Assembly (NCBI GenBank): GCA_002362385.1
Contig: DEUB01000055.1
Location: forward strand, 3,202 to 67,201
Origin: Lachnospiraceae bacterium UBA3273
GTDB taxonomy: Bacteria > Bacillota > Clostridia > Lachnospirales > Lachnospiraceae
Direction: 5' to 3'
DNA length: 64,000 nt
Below, piece by piece: positions 1 through 7,992 of this stretch. Under the pieces are notes generated by a model. That model did not search any database, was not told where the DNA came from, and worked only from the letters and a program-made list of their open reading frames with translations. Every line of letters starts with the position of its first letter. Position 1 is the stretch's first letter. Made by a program: the position numbers and the translations under genes.

Positions 1-1150
1 GCATAAAGGTCAGCCAGCGGTAATAGAGAAAATGGTCGAAATTGTTAAAGATCAGCCGCATGGATGCCGCCATAAACCCGTTTAGCTGTTCCTTGGGAAG
101 CACGTCGGGAATATTCCAGTACTGGCTGATGTTGCGCACGGAGGGATGAATGCGCAGGGCCTGTACGTCGATCAATTCATTGATGGTCATAATGTCGTCA
201 TAAGCGGTCTCGCCGCGGATCTCATCCTGGGCAAAGATATTTCCTAAAGGATTGATCACAAGGGAGATCGGATATTTATTGCTGCCGTTTAAGGCAACCT
301 TGTTGGGAATATTGAATATACCGAAGGAAACCAATATGATGAGAAAGCAGAGAACGGCCTGGCCGGGATGCTTTTTGTATATAAATCTGACAGCCGGGGG
401 AATAAACAACAGTAAATAAATGTATTCGCTCCTCCATGCGACGATCAGGCCGCAGAGCAGGGAAAGGATGATGAGCTGCTTTGTGGTCATGAGCCGTTTT
501 TTCCAGCAGAAAAAGCAGATGCACATAACCAGAAGGAAGATCCAGCCTGCCAAAGTGGCGCGCAGGGTAAAAAGGTCTCCGTCCAAAACGGGCAGGAGCA
601 GACAGACAAGACGGCAGAGGAGCAGTCTGCGCCCGGGATAGACCGATTTAAGCATGAAAAAAATATAGGCATAAATGCAGCAGATCAGGGTAATCTGAAA
701 AAAGGAAATGGAGGCCATAGAAGGGAAAAAACGAAGGCATGCAATATAAAACATACTGGTAATGCCTGTCTGGGCGGGGGAAAAAGTAAAATCCCGTACA
801 GCCTGCAGCACATAAAATTCATCTCCCTTAAAGATACCGGGCCAGGTGCATAGTAGTAAAATCATCAAGGGTACAAAATAAAAGAGAAATTCCTTTGCCA
901 GCTTAATGAACGTCTGGTTTTTGTTAAAAAGCAGATAAGCCCCGATCAAAATGCATAAATAGACCGAAAAACCAAAGAGCGCGGATAAAGCGGTGGCGGC
1001 GATCCGGGTCTTTCCCCACGGAAGGTCCGGGGAAAAAATGTTGCGAACCTGGTTGCGGAGCATAAAGCTGTGAAAAGCGTATAAAAGCAGGGCTGCCGCA
1101 GGTAATAAAAGGCGCATGGGCCTGGATTTTTCGGATTGAAAATTTGACAT
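1..1150 (-). CDS. Polytopic membrane protein, 5' part only (glycosyltransferase-C-like)
   Basis: The reverse strand is open from an ATG at 1150 to the window edge with no stop (about 383 residues visible), preceded by GGAGAA nine bases upstream. The protein is very hydrophobic, with many predicted membrane helices; a short polar N-terminus is followed by a helix at about residues 12-30. An extracytoplasmic-looking loop carries WPGIFKGDEF, which resembles the acidic first loop of GT-C type lipid-sugar transferases and DUF6020-like proteins of Clostridia. The last visible part (DIMTINELIDVQALRIHP onward) is a soluble loop. Family assignment is tentative; that it is a real coding region is well supported by the uninterrupted frame. 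It is divergent from yceD, with a short shared intergenic region. Confidence 0.75.
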   Translation of the reverse strand, partial: MSNFQSEKSRPMRLLLPAAALLLYAFHSFMLRNQVRNIFSPDLPWGKTRIAATALSALFGFSVYLCILIGAYLLFNKNQTFIKLAKEFLFYFVPLMILLLCTWPGIFKGDEFYVLQAVRDFTFSPAQTGITSMFYIACLRFFPSMASISFFQITLICCIYAYIFFMLKSVYPGRRLLLCRLVCLLLPVLDGDLFTLRATLAGWIFLLVMCICFFCWKKRLMTTKQLIILSLLCGLIVAWRSEYIYLLLFIPPAVRFIYKKHPGQAVLCFLIILVSFGIFNIPNKVALNGSNKYPISLVINPLGNIFAQDEIRGETAYDDIMTINELIDVQALRIHPSVRNISQYWNIPDVLPKEQLNGFMAASMRLIFNNFDHFLYYRWLTFM

Positions 1151-1232
1151 AAAGCTGTTCTCCAAAATAAAATTTCGTAAGCATAGTATATCACAAGAGA
1201 AAGAAAATGTAATCAAAAAGCTTTTATGATTA

Positions 1233-1261
1233 TTGACAAATACCATTAAGTTATGTATAAT
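1233..1261 (+). promoter_or_regulatory. Sigma-A-type promoter of yceD-rpmF
   Basis: TTGACA at 1233-1238, a 17-bp spacer, and TATAAT at 1256-1261: a perfect consensus match 27 bp upstream of yceD. Confidence 0.85.
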
Positions 1262-1287
1262 CGTTTGAGTGTGGATAGGAGTATGAA

Positions 1288-1809
1288 ATGTTACTGAACC
1301 TGACAGACATCTTATCAAATGAAGGTAAAACAGAAGAAATCTCCGTTGTTTATGAGTCCGGTTTCTTTCGGTCGGACCAGGGACAATTCAAGGTGCTGCA
1401 AAACGGCCCTGTGATATTGACCTTAAGCAATCGGGGGAAAGGCGAGATGAGCGTGACCGGAAAAGGCAGTTTGCAGTTTCGGACAAGGTGTGACCGCTGT
1501 CTTGGGCCTGTGGATATTACCGTTCCCATTTGTATTGATGAAGTTATCGGGACAGAGCAGATCGAAAATCCTGCCGATGCCGATGAATGTCCGTATTTAA
1601 AGGGATATCAGCTGGATACTGAGGTGTTGATCGGCAATGAAATATTGATAAACTGGCCAGGTAAAATCTTGTGCAAAGAGGATTGCAAAGGCATTTGTGC
1701 AAAATGCGGTAAAGATTTAAACCAGGGGGACTGCGGATGCGATACTTTTATTCCCGACCCCAGAATGGCAGTAATAAAAGATATCTTTAACGCGAATAAG
1801 GAGGTGTAA
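1288..1809 (+). CDS. yceD: YceD/DUF177 family protein, 23S rRNA accumulation
   Basis: A 173-residue member of the DUF177/YceD family, implicated in 23S rRNA accumulation and almost always encoded next to rpmF. Four Cys cluster in the C-terminal third (CKEDCKGICAKCG, then GDCGCD), and an earlier CDRC lies near residue 70, a pattern seen in Clostridial members and suggestive of metal binding. The ATG at 1288 follows TAGGAG by six bases; the frame ends with the typical MAVIKDIF tail. It lies two bases upstream of rpmF and is driven by the consensus promoter at 1233. Confidence 0.93.
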   Translation: MLLNLTDILSNEGKTEEISVVYESGFFRSDQGQFKVLQNGPVILTLSNRGKGEMSVTGKGSLQFRTRCDRCLGPVDITVPICIDEVIGTEQIENPADADECPYLKGYQLDTEVLIGNEILINWPGKILCKEDCKGICAKCGKDLNQGDCGCDTFIPDPRMAVIKDIFNANKEV

Positions 1810-1811
1810 CG

Positions 1812-1991
1812 ATGTCTATCTGTCCTAAAAATAAATCTTCTAAAGGTAGAAGAGATAAGAGAAGAGCAAATTGGAAGATGAGTGCTCCCACTTTGGTAAA
1901 GTGCAGCAAGTGCGGCGCTTTGATGATGCCTCACAGAGTCTGCAAGGCTTGTGGCGCATACAATAAGAGAGAGATCATCAGCGTAGATTAA
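1812..1991 (+). CDS. rpmF: 50S ribosomal protein L32
   Basis: A 59-residue L32 of the large ribosomal subunit. It starts MSICPKNKSSKGRRDKRRAN and contains the zinc-ribbon form of the protein: CSKC, nine residues on, then CKAC (C+ paralogue, zinc-binding). It is preceded by AAGGAGGTG overlapping the end of yceD and followed by a strong terminator. The length is normal for the family. Confidence 0.98.
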   Translation: MSICPKNKSSKGRRDKRRANWKMSAPTLVKCSKCGALMMPHRVCKACGAYNKREIISVD

Positions 1992-2006
1992 TAAAATATG
2001 CGGGAT

Positions 2007-2040
2007 AAAGGCTGTCGGCAGTATGCCGATGGCCTTTTCA
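2007..2040 (+). terminator. Rho-independent terminator of yceD-rpmF
   Basis: AAAGGC-TGTCGGCA, loop GTA, TGCCGA-TG-GCCTTTT: a long hairpin with a short U tract, 16 bp after the rpmF stop. Confidence 0.8.
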
Positions 2041-2071
2041 TATCTGTTTCTATGCGGAGGTAAAATTAACG

Positions 2072-2101
2072 TTGACCACAAATGTTGAAAAACGCTATAC
2101 A
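2072..2101 (+). promoter_or_regulatory. Promoter of the lipoprotein gene
   Basis: TTGACC at 2072-2077, an 18-bp spacer, and TATACA at 2096-2101. This explains the sequence upstream of the ATG at 2129 as promoter rather than N-terminal coding extension. Confidence 0.55.
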
Positions 2102-2128
2102 AGCCGGATAATTTGGAGGGAAATGCTT

Positions 2129-2821
2129 ATGAAGAAAACGGTAGTACTAATGATTGTTTTAAGTCTCTTATTATGCGCATGTGGTAAGACTTCTGCCGAT
2201 GCGGACAGTGGACGGATTTTGGAAGAAAGTAATTGGAATGTCTATACTTACGCAAAAACAGAAAATGGATTCCGGACCACTACGAATGATTATCCTGTCT
2301 CCGATGAAGCTGAATTGGAGGATTTATTAAAGAAGGCGGAGAGTGAGTTGAAGATGCCTTCCTATATACCGGAGGGATATACGTTTGAAAGTGCAAACTT
2401 ATCTTACTATCTGACGAAAGAGATGCTGGACGGATTAACGGCGGAGGAGAAGGAGGGCGCAGACGGGAATGTTGAATATGAATATATTCTTCCCGATGAT
2501 GTCTTAACCCAGATAGATGGTTTTGACATTACCTATAAAAACGAAAATGGAGAAGAGATTTATATTAGAGCCACTTATGAGACGAGTATGGAAATGGGTA
2601 CTGACGGAAGTGACAGCTTTCAGGAAACAGAAGCGGCAAATTATGAAGTTTCCAGAGTCGGAATTTTTAATGAACAGTATATGGGAGAATTTTTCCGTAA
2701 GGCTTCGCCTGTTTATGAATATTCCGGAGGCGGAGAGAAAACATTAAGTTGTATCTTTGTTAATATAACTATGTCGGATACGGAAAACGAACAAGTGGTT
2801 AAAATTGCAGAGAGTATGTAA
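2129..2821 (+). CDS. Secreted lipoprotein with DUF4367-like domain
   Basis: A 230-residue protein with a lipoprotein signal: MKKTVVLM, hydrophobic core, then LLLCACGK, giving a modified Cys and membrane anchoring on the outer face. The mature part begins around residue 65 with MPSYIPEGYTFE, which matches the start of DUF4367-type domains (PSYIPEGY) and ends in a matching segment (VVKIAESM). DUF4367 proteins often occur near anti-sigma factors; none is seen here. The start was chosen because GGAGGG (2115-2120) sits eight bases before this ATG. It is a single-gene unit with its own promoter and terminator, inserted between rpmF and plsX. The role is unknown. Confidence 0.8.
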   Translation: MKKTVVLMIVLSLLLCACGKTSADADSGRILEESNWNVYTYAKTENGFRTTTNDYPVSDEAELEDLLKKAESELKMPSYIPEGYTFESANLSYYLTKEMLDGLTAEEKEGADGNVEYEYILPDDVLTQIDGFDITYKNENGEEIYIRATYETSMEMGTDGSDSFQETEAANYEVSRVGIFNEQYMGEFFRKASPVYEYSGGGEKTLSCIFVNITMSDTENEQVVKIAESM

Positions 2822-2830
2822 AAGATAAAG

Positions 2831-2870
2831 GAAAGTGTGTTGGTTATTGATAACTTACACACTTTCTTTT
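2831..2870 (+). terminator. Terminator of the lipoprotein gene
   Basis: GAAAGTGTGT (2831-2840) pairs perfectly with ACACACTTTC (2857-2866), followed by TTTT. The right arm overlaps the promoter of the next gene. Confidence 0.85.
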
Positions 2871-2875
2871 ATAAT
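2847..2875 (+). promoter_or_regulatory. Promoter of the HD-GYP gene, embedded in the upstream terminator
   Basis: TTGATA at 2847-2852, a 17-bp spacer, and TATAAT at 2870-2875. The -35 lies in the terminator loop, and the right arm of the hairpin forms the spacer. Confidence 0.6.
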
Positions 2876-2945
2876 AAAAAGAAGTGGTTTAATATGCATA
2901 ATTTGCCGATGTATAAGATATAAAAAGAAGACCAGGAGAAAAAAG

Positions 2946-5879
2946 ATGAAAAGAGCAACCAGTATTATTTGTACGATTGTACTTTTTTTAACTTTAATTT
3001 TTGTGAATTCCAATTGTGTATATGCAGAAGAAGGCTCCAGCCTGCAAAACTGGATCATATACGAATACAATGAAACTAACGGCCTTCCTACAGGAGAGGC
3101 CAATACGGTTTTGCAGACAAGGGACGGCTATGTATGGATCGGAAGCTATGGAGGGCTTATCCGCTATGACGGAACCACCTTCCGCAATTATTCCACGGAA
3201 AACGCCATTCCCTCTTCCAGCATCCGCGCGCTTTATGAGGACCATGAAGGCCGTCTGTGGATCGGCACCAATGACAGGGGCGTCTATCTTTATGAAAACC
3301 AGGAGTTTATCCATTGCGAATATGAGAACGGGCAGGATTTTCTGTCTGTCCGCTCCTTTGCAGAGGATTCCGCGGGAAATATTTACGTAGGAACCACCTC
3401 CGGCCTGGCGGAGATAAAGGACAACAGGCTTTCGGTTGTCAATGACGGGGCCTGCGGTATGACGGTCTACAGCCTGGCTGTGGATGAAAACGATATTCTC
3501 TGGGCATGTATTGACGACGGAACGGCTCTGCTCCTTGATCCAGCAGGCGAATTGGTTTATACCTTTCATTCCGATGTGTTGGAAGCCGATCTGTATTGCG
3601 CCGGGACGTTAAAGGACGGAAGCCTGTACCTGGGCACCAGCGAAAATATGGTCTATCGGGTGGAGTTTTTAAATAAGGAGTATAAAAAGGATTCTTTTAA
3701 TTTTCATAAATACAGGACGGGAGAGGTTTCCACTGCAAATAACATTGTTCAGGATGCCGAAGGAAATATATGGGTTGCCGCATTAAACGGCACGGGATAT
3801 CTGGATAAAGATTATGACTGGCACCCGGTTTCGGCAAAACACGTAACGGCGGTAAATACGATTGCATTCGATTATGAGGGAAATATCTGGCTTGCTTCCA
3901 CCGGATACGGGGTCATTCATCTGGTAAGGGGCGTTTATTACAATGCAAACGATGTGGCTGGCATATCCGAAACGGCTATTAATACGGTAGCAGTCTGCAA
4001 AAATCAATATTATCTGGGAACGGATGGGGGACTGGTTATCCTGGATCAGAGGTTTAAACCTGTGGAAAATGAGCTGACGGAAATGCTTAAAGGGATCAGG
4101 ATCCGGAATATTCTCTGCGACAGCAGCGGTAATATCTGGATCGGAACCTATTATCAGTACGGACTTCTGTTATATGAGCCGGAAACAGGAAGGATTTCGT
4201 CTTTCACACAGGAGGAAGGCTTATCCAACGATCAGATCAGAATGGTTTTGGAATGTTCTGACGGCAGTATCGCGGTGGCCAGCCAGGGCGGGGTGTCTGT
4301 TTTAAAAAACCGCCAGGTGGTAAAAACTTATACGGAAAAGGACGGATTATCTTATCCCATTATCCTGTGCCTGTGCGAAGGAGAGGACGGCACGCTGTAT
4401 GCAGGAAGCGACGGACAGGGATTTTATGCCATCAAGGACGGTAAAGTCACGCATTACGGGTTTGATGAAGGTCTCGAAGCAGGAGTGGTGCTGCGCATGC
4501 TGCCGGATGAAGACGGAAAGGGAATGTTTATCAGCGCAGGGAACGGGCTTTATTACTGGGATTTTGAAAGTTTTCGGGAGCTTTCGAATTATGAGAGGAG
4601 CCCGGGCAGTATCTTTGATTTGTACATAAACGGCGGGGAACTGTGGCTGATGCAGAGCAACGGAATCAATGTACTGGATAAAGAACAGCTGCTTGCCGGC
4701 GAAGAAACGGCAGTTAAGATAATCGGCGTTTCCAGCGGTCTGACGGGAACCTTAAATGCCAATGACTGGAATGTGGAAGAAAAAGGTCTGTTTTATCTAT
4801 GCACTGATAACGGAGTATCCGTACTGGATATGGCGCAGCTGGAAAGGGAAGAGAAAAGCGTGTATCTGGTCATGAATCAGATCGAGGTGGACGGAGAAGT
4901 TTATGAAATGCCTGAGAACATTGATATAAACGGGAATGCTACCCGTCTGACTTTTCAGTTTGCCGCCTTGTCTTATTCGGGAAGGGAGATAAACGTAAGA
5001 TACCGGTTAAAGGGATTTGATGAGGAAACCCACAGCATTACGAACGCCCAGCCCATGAGCGCCAGCTATACAAATCTCTCCGGGGGCGATTATGAATTTG
5101 TGGCGGAGGTCATGGCAGAGGACGGGGAGAGCGTATTAACTTCTTACAGCGTCATCGTCCATAAGGATTACAGGTTGTGGGAGCATACATGGTTCTGGAT
5201 CCTGGCGGCCGTTTTTGGAGTGGCTCTGGTGGCCTTTATCGTATGGATAGGCATCCGTTTAAAGACCCTGCGTCTGAAACAGAGGCAGGCGGAGTACAGG
5301 AATATCATCAATCAGTCCTTGAACACTTTTGCCAATACCATTGACGCAAAGGATAAATATACCAACGGACATTCCCAGAGGGTGGCGGTATATTCCAGGG
5401 AGCTTGCAAAAAAGCTGAAGCTGTCAAAAGAAGAGCAGGAACGGCTTTATTATATCGCATTGATGCATGATATCGGCAAAATCGGAATTTCCGATGAGAT
5501 CTTAAATAAGCCCGGTAAGCTGACAGAGGAAGAAAGGAAGGTCATTATGAGCCATCCCGCCATCGGCGGAGAGATCTTAAAGGATTTTACCTCTTTGCCC
5601 GGAATCAGTGAAGGAGCGCGTTATCATCATGAGCGATATGACGGAAAGGGCTATAATGAAGGCTTAAAAGGGGAGGAGATCCCGTTTTTTGCCAGGATCA
5701 TCTGTGTGGCGGATTCTTATGATGCCATGTCCAGCACAAGATGTTACAGGAAAGATCTGGATGAAGCTACGATCATAGAAGAACTGAAAAATAATGCGGG
5801 CACCCAGTTTGATCCGGATATTGTTGCCGTTATGCTGGAACTGATCGGGGAAGGCAGGGTTCCGGTGGACATTTGTTGA
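2946..5879 (+). CDS. Extracellular propeller sensor with C-terminal HD-GYP phosphodiesterase
   Basis: A 977-residue receptor. A signal peptide (MKRATSIICTIVLFLTLIF, cut near VYAEEG) is followed by about 600 residues of two-component-regulator propeller repeats (recurring GNIWIGT-like and GLIRYDG-like motifs), a Y_Y_Y-type domain near 690-745 (RYRLKGFDEETHSI), one membrane helix at about 750-772, and a cytoplasmic HD-GYP domain. The metal motif HDIGKIG (about residue 841) and the motif HHERYDGKGYNEGL are present; the family GYP is GYN here. HD-GYP proteins hydrolyse c-di-GMP or related dinucleotides; activity is inferred. The ATG at 2946 is preceded by AGGAGA and starts the signal peptide. It sits between rpmF and plsX; its stop overlaps the -35 of plsX. 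Confidence 0.92.
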   Translation: MKRATSIICTIVLFLTLIFVNSNCVYAEEGSSLQNWIIYEYNETNGLPTGEANTVLQTRDGYVWIGSYGGLIRYDGTTFRNYSTENAIPSSSIRALYEDHEGRLWIGTNDRGVYLYENQEFIHCEYENGQDFLSVRSFAEDSAGNIYVGTTSGLAEIKDNRLSVVNDGACGMTVYSLAVDENDILWACIDDGTALLLDPAGELVYTFHSDVLEADLYCAGTLKDGSLYLGTSENMVYRVEFLNKEYKKDSFNFHKYRTGEVSTANNIVQDAEGNIWVAALNGTGYLDKDYDWHPVSAKHVTAVNTIAFDYEGNIWLASTGYGVIHLVRGVYYNANDVAGISETAINTVAVCKNQYYLGTDGGLVILDQRFKPVENELTEMLKGIRIRNILCDSSGNIWIGTYYQYGLLLYEPETGRISSFTQEEGLSNDQIRMVLECSDGSIAVASQGGVSVLKNRQVVKTYTEKDGLSYPIILCLCEGEDGTLYAGSDGQGFYAIKDGKVTHYGFDEGLEAGVVLRMLPDEDGKGMFISAGNGLYYWDFESFRELSNYERSPGSIFDLYINGGELWLMQSNGINVLDKEQLLAGEETAVKIIGVSSGLTGTLNANDWNVEEKGLFYLCTDNGVSVLDMAQLEREEKSVYLVMNQIEVDGEVYEMPENIDINGNATRLTFQFAALSYSGREINVRYRLKGFDEETHSITNAQPMSASYTNLSGGDYEFVAEVMAEDGESVLTSYSVIVHKDYRLWEHTWFWILAAVFGVALVAFIVWIGIRLKTLRLKQRQAEYRNIINQSLNTFANTIDAKDKYTNGHSQRVAVYSRELAKKLKLSKEEQERLYYIALMHDIGKIGISDEILNKPGKLTEEERKVIMSHPAIGGEILKDFTSLPGISEGARYHHERYDGKGYNEGLKGEEIPFFARIICVADSYDAMSSTRCYRKDLDEATIIEELKNNAGTQFDPDIVAVMLELIGEGRVPVDIC

Positions 5880-5904
5880 CTTTTCCCCCTTCTTTTAGTA
5901 TATT
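5876..5904 (+). promoter_or_regulatory. Promoter of plsX-acpP
   Basis: TTGACT at 5876-5881, a 17-bp spacer, and TATATT at 5899-5904. The -35 overlaps the stop codon of the preceding gene, so plsX has its own transcription start although its usual upstream partner rpmF is 4 kb away. Confidence 0.75.
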
Positions 5905-5924
5905 TATAAAGGTATGGAGGTCGG

Positions 5925-6944
5925 ATGATTATGGGAGAAATGGTAAATGTTGCACTGGATGCGATGGGCGGAGACAATGCGCCGGCAGAAATAGTAAAGG
6001 GTGCGGTGGAAGCTGTCAACGAAAGAGATAATGTTAAGGTGTATTTGCTTGGGAAAGAAGATATGGTAAAGGCGGAACTTGCAAAATATACCTATGATGA
6101 AAGCAGGATAGAGGTCATACATACGGAGGATGTCATTGAAATGGCGGAAGCTCCCGTAAATGCCATCCGCAAAAAGAAGGATTCCTCCATTGTAAAGGGA
6201 ATGGCCATGACCAAGGAAGGCGTAACGGACGCTTTTGTTTCGGCAGGCAGCACAGGTGCGGTATTAGTAGGCGGTACGGTTTTGGTCGGAAGGATCAAAG
6301 GAGTGGAAAGAGCGCCCTTAGCGCCTTTGATTCCTACAGCCACGGGAGCGGCCCTTTTGATCGACTGCGGAGCAAATGTGGATGCGAGAGCTTCCCATTT
6401 ATTACAGTTTGCAAAAATGGGTTCTATCTATATGGAAAGCGTTATGGGAATTAAGAATCCCCGTGTGGCGCTTGTGAGCAATGGGGCGGAAGAGGAAAAG
6501 GGAAATGCCCTGGTAAAAGAAACCCATCCCCTTTTAAGGAGCTGCCCCGACATTAACTTTATCGGTAATATCGAGGCGAGAGATATTCCCATGGGTATGG
6601 CGGATGTAGTAGTCTGCGAGGCTTTTGTAGGCAACGCCATCTTAAAGACCTATGAGGGAGTGGGAGCTGTTTTGATCAACAAGATCAAGGGCAGCCTGAT
6701 GGAAAACCTGCGTACAAAAATAGGCGCTCTCCTTATCAAACCCGCATTGAAGAAAACTTTAGGCGAATTTGATGTGGATAAATACGGCGGAGCCCCGCTT
6801 TTGGGATTAAACGGCCTGGTTGTCAAGACCCATGGCAATTCAAAGGCGGTGGTAATTAAAAACTGTATTTTCCAGTGCGCTACATTTAAGGAACAGAAAA
6901 TTAACGAGAAGATAAAAGAAAGAATCGTTCCCGTAAGCGAATAG
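5925..6944 (+). CDS. plsX: Phosphate acyltransferase PlsX
   Basis: A 339-residue enzyme converting acyl-ACP and phosphate to acyl-phosphate, the first step of the PlsX/PlsY route to phosphatidic acid, acting at the inner membrane surface. The family N-terminus VALDAMGGDNAP is present, with the later conserved SAGSTGAVLVGG and VALVSNGAEEEKGN. GGAGG at 5916 precedes two possible starts (ATG 5925 and ATG 5931); either gives a normal length. It is followed 15 bp later by acpP, with which it shares substrate. Confidence 0.96.
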   Translation: MIMGEMVNVALDAMGGDNAPAEIVKGAVEAVNERDNVKVYLLGKEDMVKAELAKYTYDESRIEVIHTEDVIEMAEAPVNAIRKKKDSSIVKGMAMTKEGVTDAFVSAGSTGAVLVGGTVLVGRIKGVERAPLAPLIPTATGAALLIDCGANVDARASHLLQFAKMGSIYMESVMGIKNPRVALVSNGAEEEKGNALVKETHPLLRSCPDINFIGNIEARDIPMGMADVVVCEAFVGNAILKTYEGVGAVLINKIKGSLMENLRTKIGALLIKPALKKTLGEFDVDKYGGAPLLGLNGLVVKTHGNSKAVVIKNCIFQCATFKEQKINEKIKERIVPVSE

Positions 6945-6959
6945 GAAGGAAGTCATTTA

Positions 6960-7193
6960 GTGGAATTTGAAGTTTTACGCGACATTCTGGTTAAGATACT
7001 GGGGGTTGCCCCGGATGAGATAACCATGGACAGCACATTTGCGGAGGATTTGGGTGCGGATTCTTTGGATATGTATCAGGTTGTTCTGCAAATGGAAGAA
7101 ACCTTTGAAATTGAATTAGAGCCAAAGAAGGTTGAAAAGATTAAAAATGTTTCCGAAGCGGTATCCTATATTAAACATGCAAAAAAGAAATAA
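6960..7193 (+). CDS. acpP: Acyl carrier protein
   Basis: A 77-residue acyl carrier protein. The phosphopantetheine site is in DLGADSLDMYQVV (Ser of DSL), and the sequence has the usual acidic four-helix pattern. The start is a GTG, with AGGAAGGA upstream. It carries growing acyl chains for fatty-acid synthesis and donates them to PlsX, encoded just upstream. The C-terminus is unusually basic (KHAKKK). A terminator overlaps the stop codon. Confidence 0.96.
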   Translation: MEFEVLRDILVKILGVAPDEITMDSTFAEDLGADSLDMYQVVLQMEETFEIELEPKKVEKIKNVSEAVSYIKHAKKK

Positions 7194-7214
7194 AAAGCCC
7201 GTCAGGGGCTTTTT
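7192..7214 (+). terminator. Terminator of plsX-acpP
   Basis: AAAAAGCCC (7192-7200) pairs with GGGCTTTTT (7206-7214) around a 5-nt loop; it overlaps the acpP stop codon. Confidence 0.85.
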
Positions 7215-7296
7215 CATTGCACGTGCAAAGCAATGAGCGGTGCCGCAAAACAATGCGCACTGCGTATCATGCTATGAAAGAAGTAAAGGTTATAAA

Positions 7297-7989
7297 ATGG
7301 AATCAATGGAAGAACTGGAACAGAAAATAGGATATAGTTTTAAAAATGAGGCGCTGCTGCGTCAGGCGCTGACCCACAGCTCTTTTTCCAACGAACAGAA
7401 GATCAAGAAATGGAAAAATTATGAGCGGATCGAATTTTTGGGGGATGCGGTTTTAGAACTGGTCAGCAGCGATTATTTTTACCGCACCTATCCCGATGAG
7501 ACGGAAGGAAATCTTACCAAGATGCGTGCGGCGGCCGTTTGTGAGCAGGCCCTTGCCATTACTGCAAGGGAACTGAATTTGGGGAAATATCTGGTTCTGG
7601 GAAAAGGCGAGGAACAAAACGGCGGCAGGGAAAGGGATTCCATTATCGCCGATGTGGTAGAGGCTGTTATCGGCGCTATTTATCTGGATTCCGGCATGAG
7701 GGAGGCAAAGCATTTTATATACCGCTTTGTATTAAATGATCTGGATCATAAAAGGCTTTTTTTTGATGCGAAATCTGTTTTGCAGGAGTATCTGCAGGAA
7801 GAAAAGGCAGGAGAACTGACTTACAGGTCTGTGGGAGAAGAGGGACCGGAGCACGAAAAGGTCTTTGTCATGGAGGCGTTATTAAACGGAGAGGTCATCG
7901 GAGCGGGTAAGGGAAAAAGCAAAAAGGCGGCCCAGCAGAGCGCGGCCTACGAAGCCCTTATGAAATGTAAGAAGGGCAATGAGGGGTAA
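7297..7989 (+). CDS. rnc: Ribonuclease III
   Basis: A 230-residue double-strand-specific endoribonuclease that processes rRNA precursors and structured mRNAs. The catalytic domain carries the signature ERIEFLGDAVLEL near residues 45-57 and the second acidic site DVVEAVIGAIYLDSG; the C-terminal third is a dsRNA-binding domain (GKGKSKKAAQQSAAYEAL). ATG 7297 is preceded by AAAGG seven bases upstream; an in-frame upstream ATG at 7240 lacks a ribosome site. It is followed three bases later by smc, the usual order in Firmicutes. Confidence 0.96.
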   Translation: MESMEELEQKIGYSFKNEALLRQALTHSSFSNEQKIKKWKNYERIEFLGDAVLELVSSDYFYRTYPDETEGNLTKMRAAAVCEQALAITARELNLGKYLVLGKGEEQNGGRERDSIIADVVEAVIGAIYLDSGMREAKHFIYRFVLNDLDHKRLFFDAKSVLQEYLQEEKAGELTYRSVGEEGPEHEKVFVMEALLNGEVIGAGKGKSKKAAQQSAAYEALMKCKKGNEG

Positions 7990-7992
7990 GGT

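Noticed and set aside
7217..7228. Perfect 12-bp palindrome TTGCACGTGCAA after the acpP terminator
   Set aside because: Single occurrence, no matching regulator or promoter; could be an operator but nothing else supports it.
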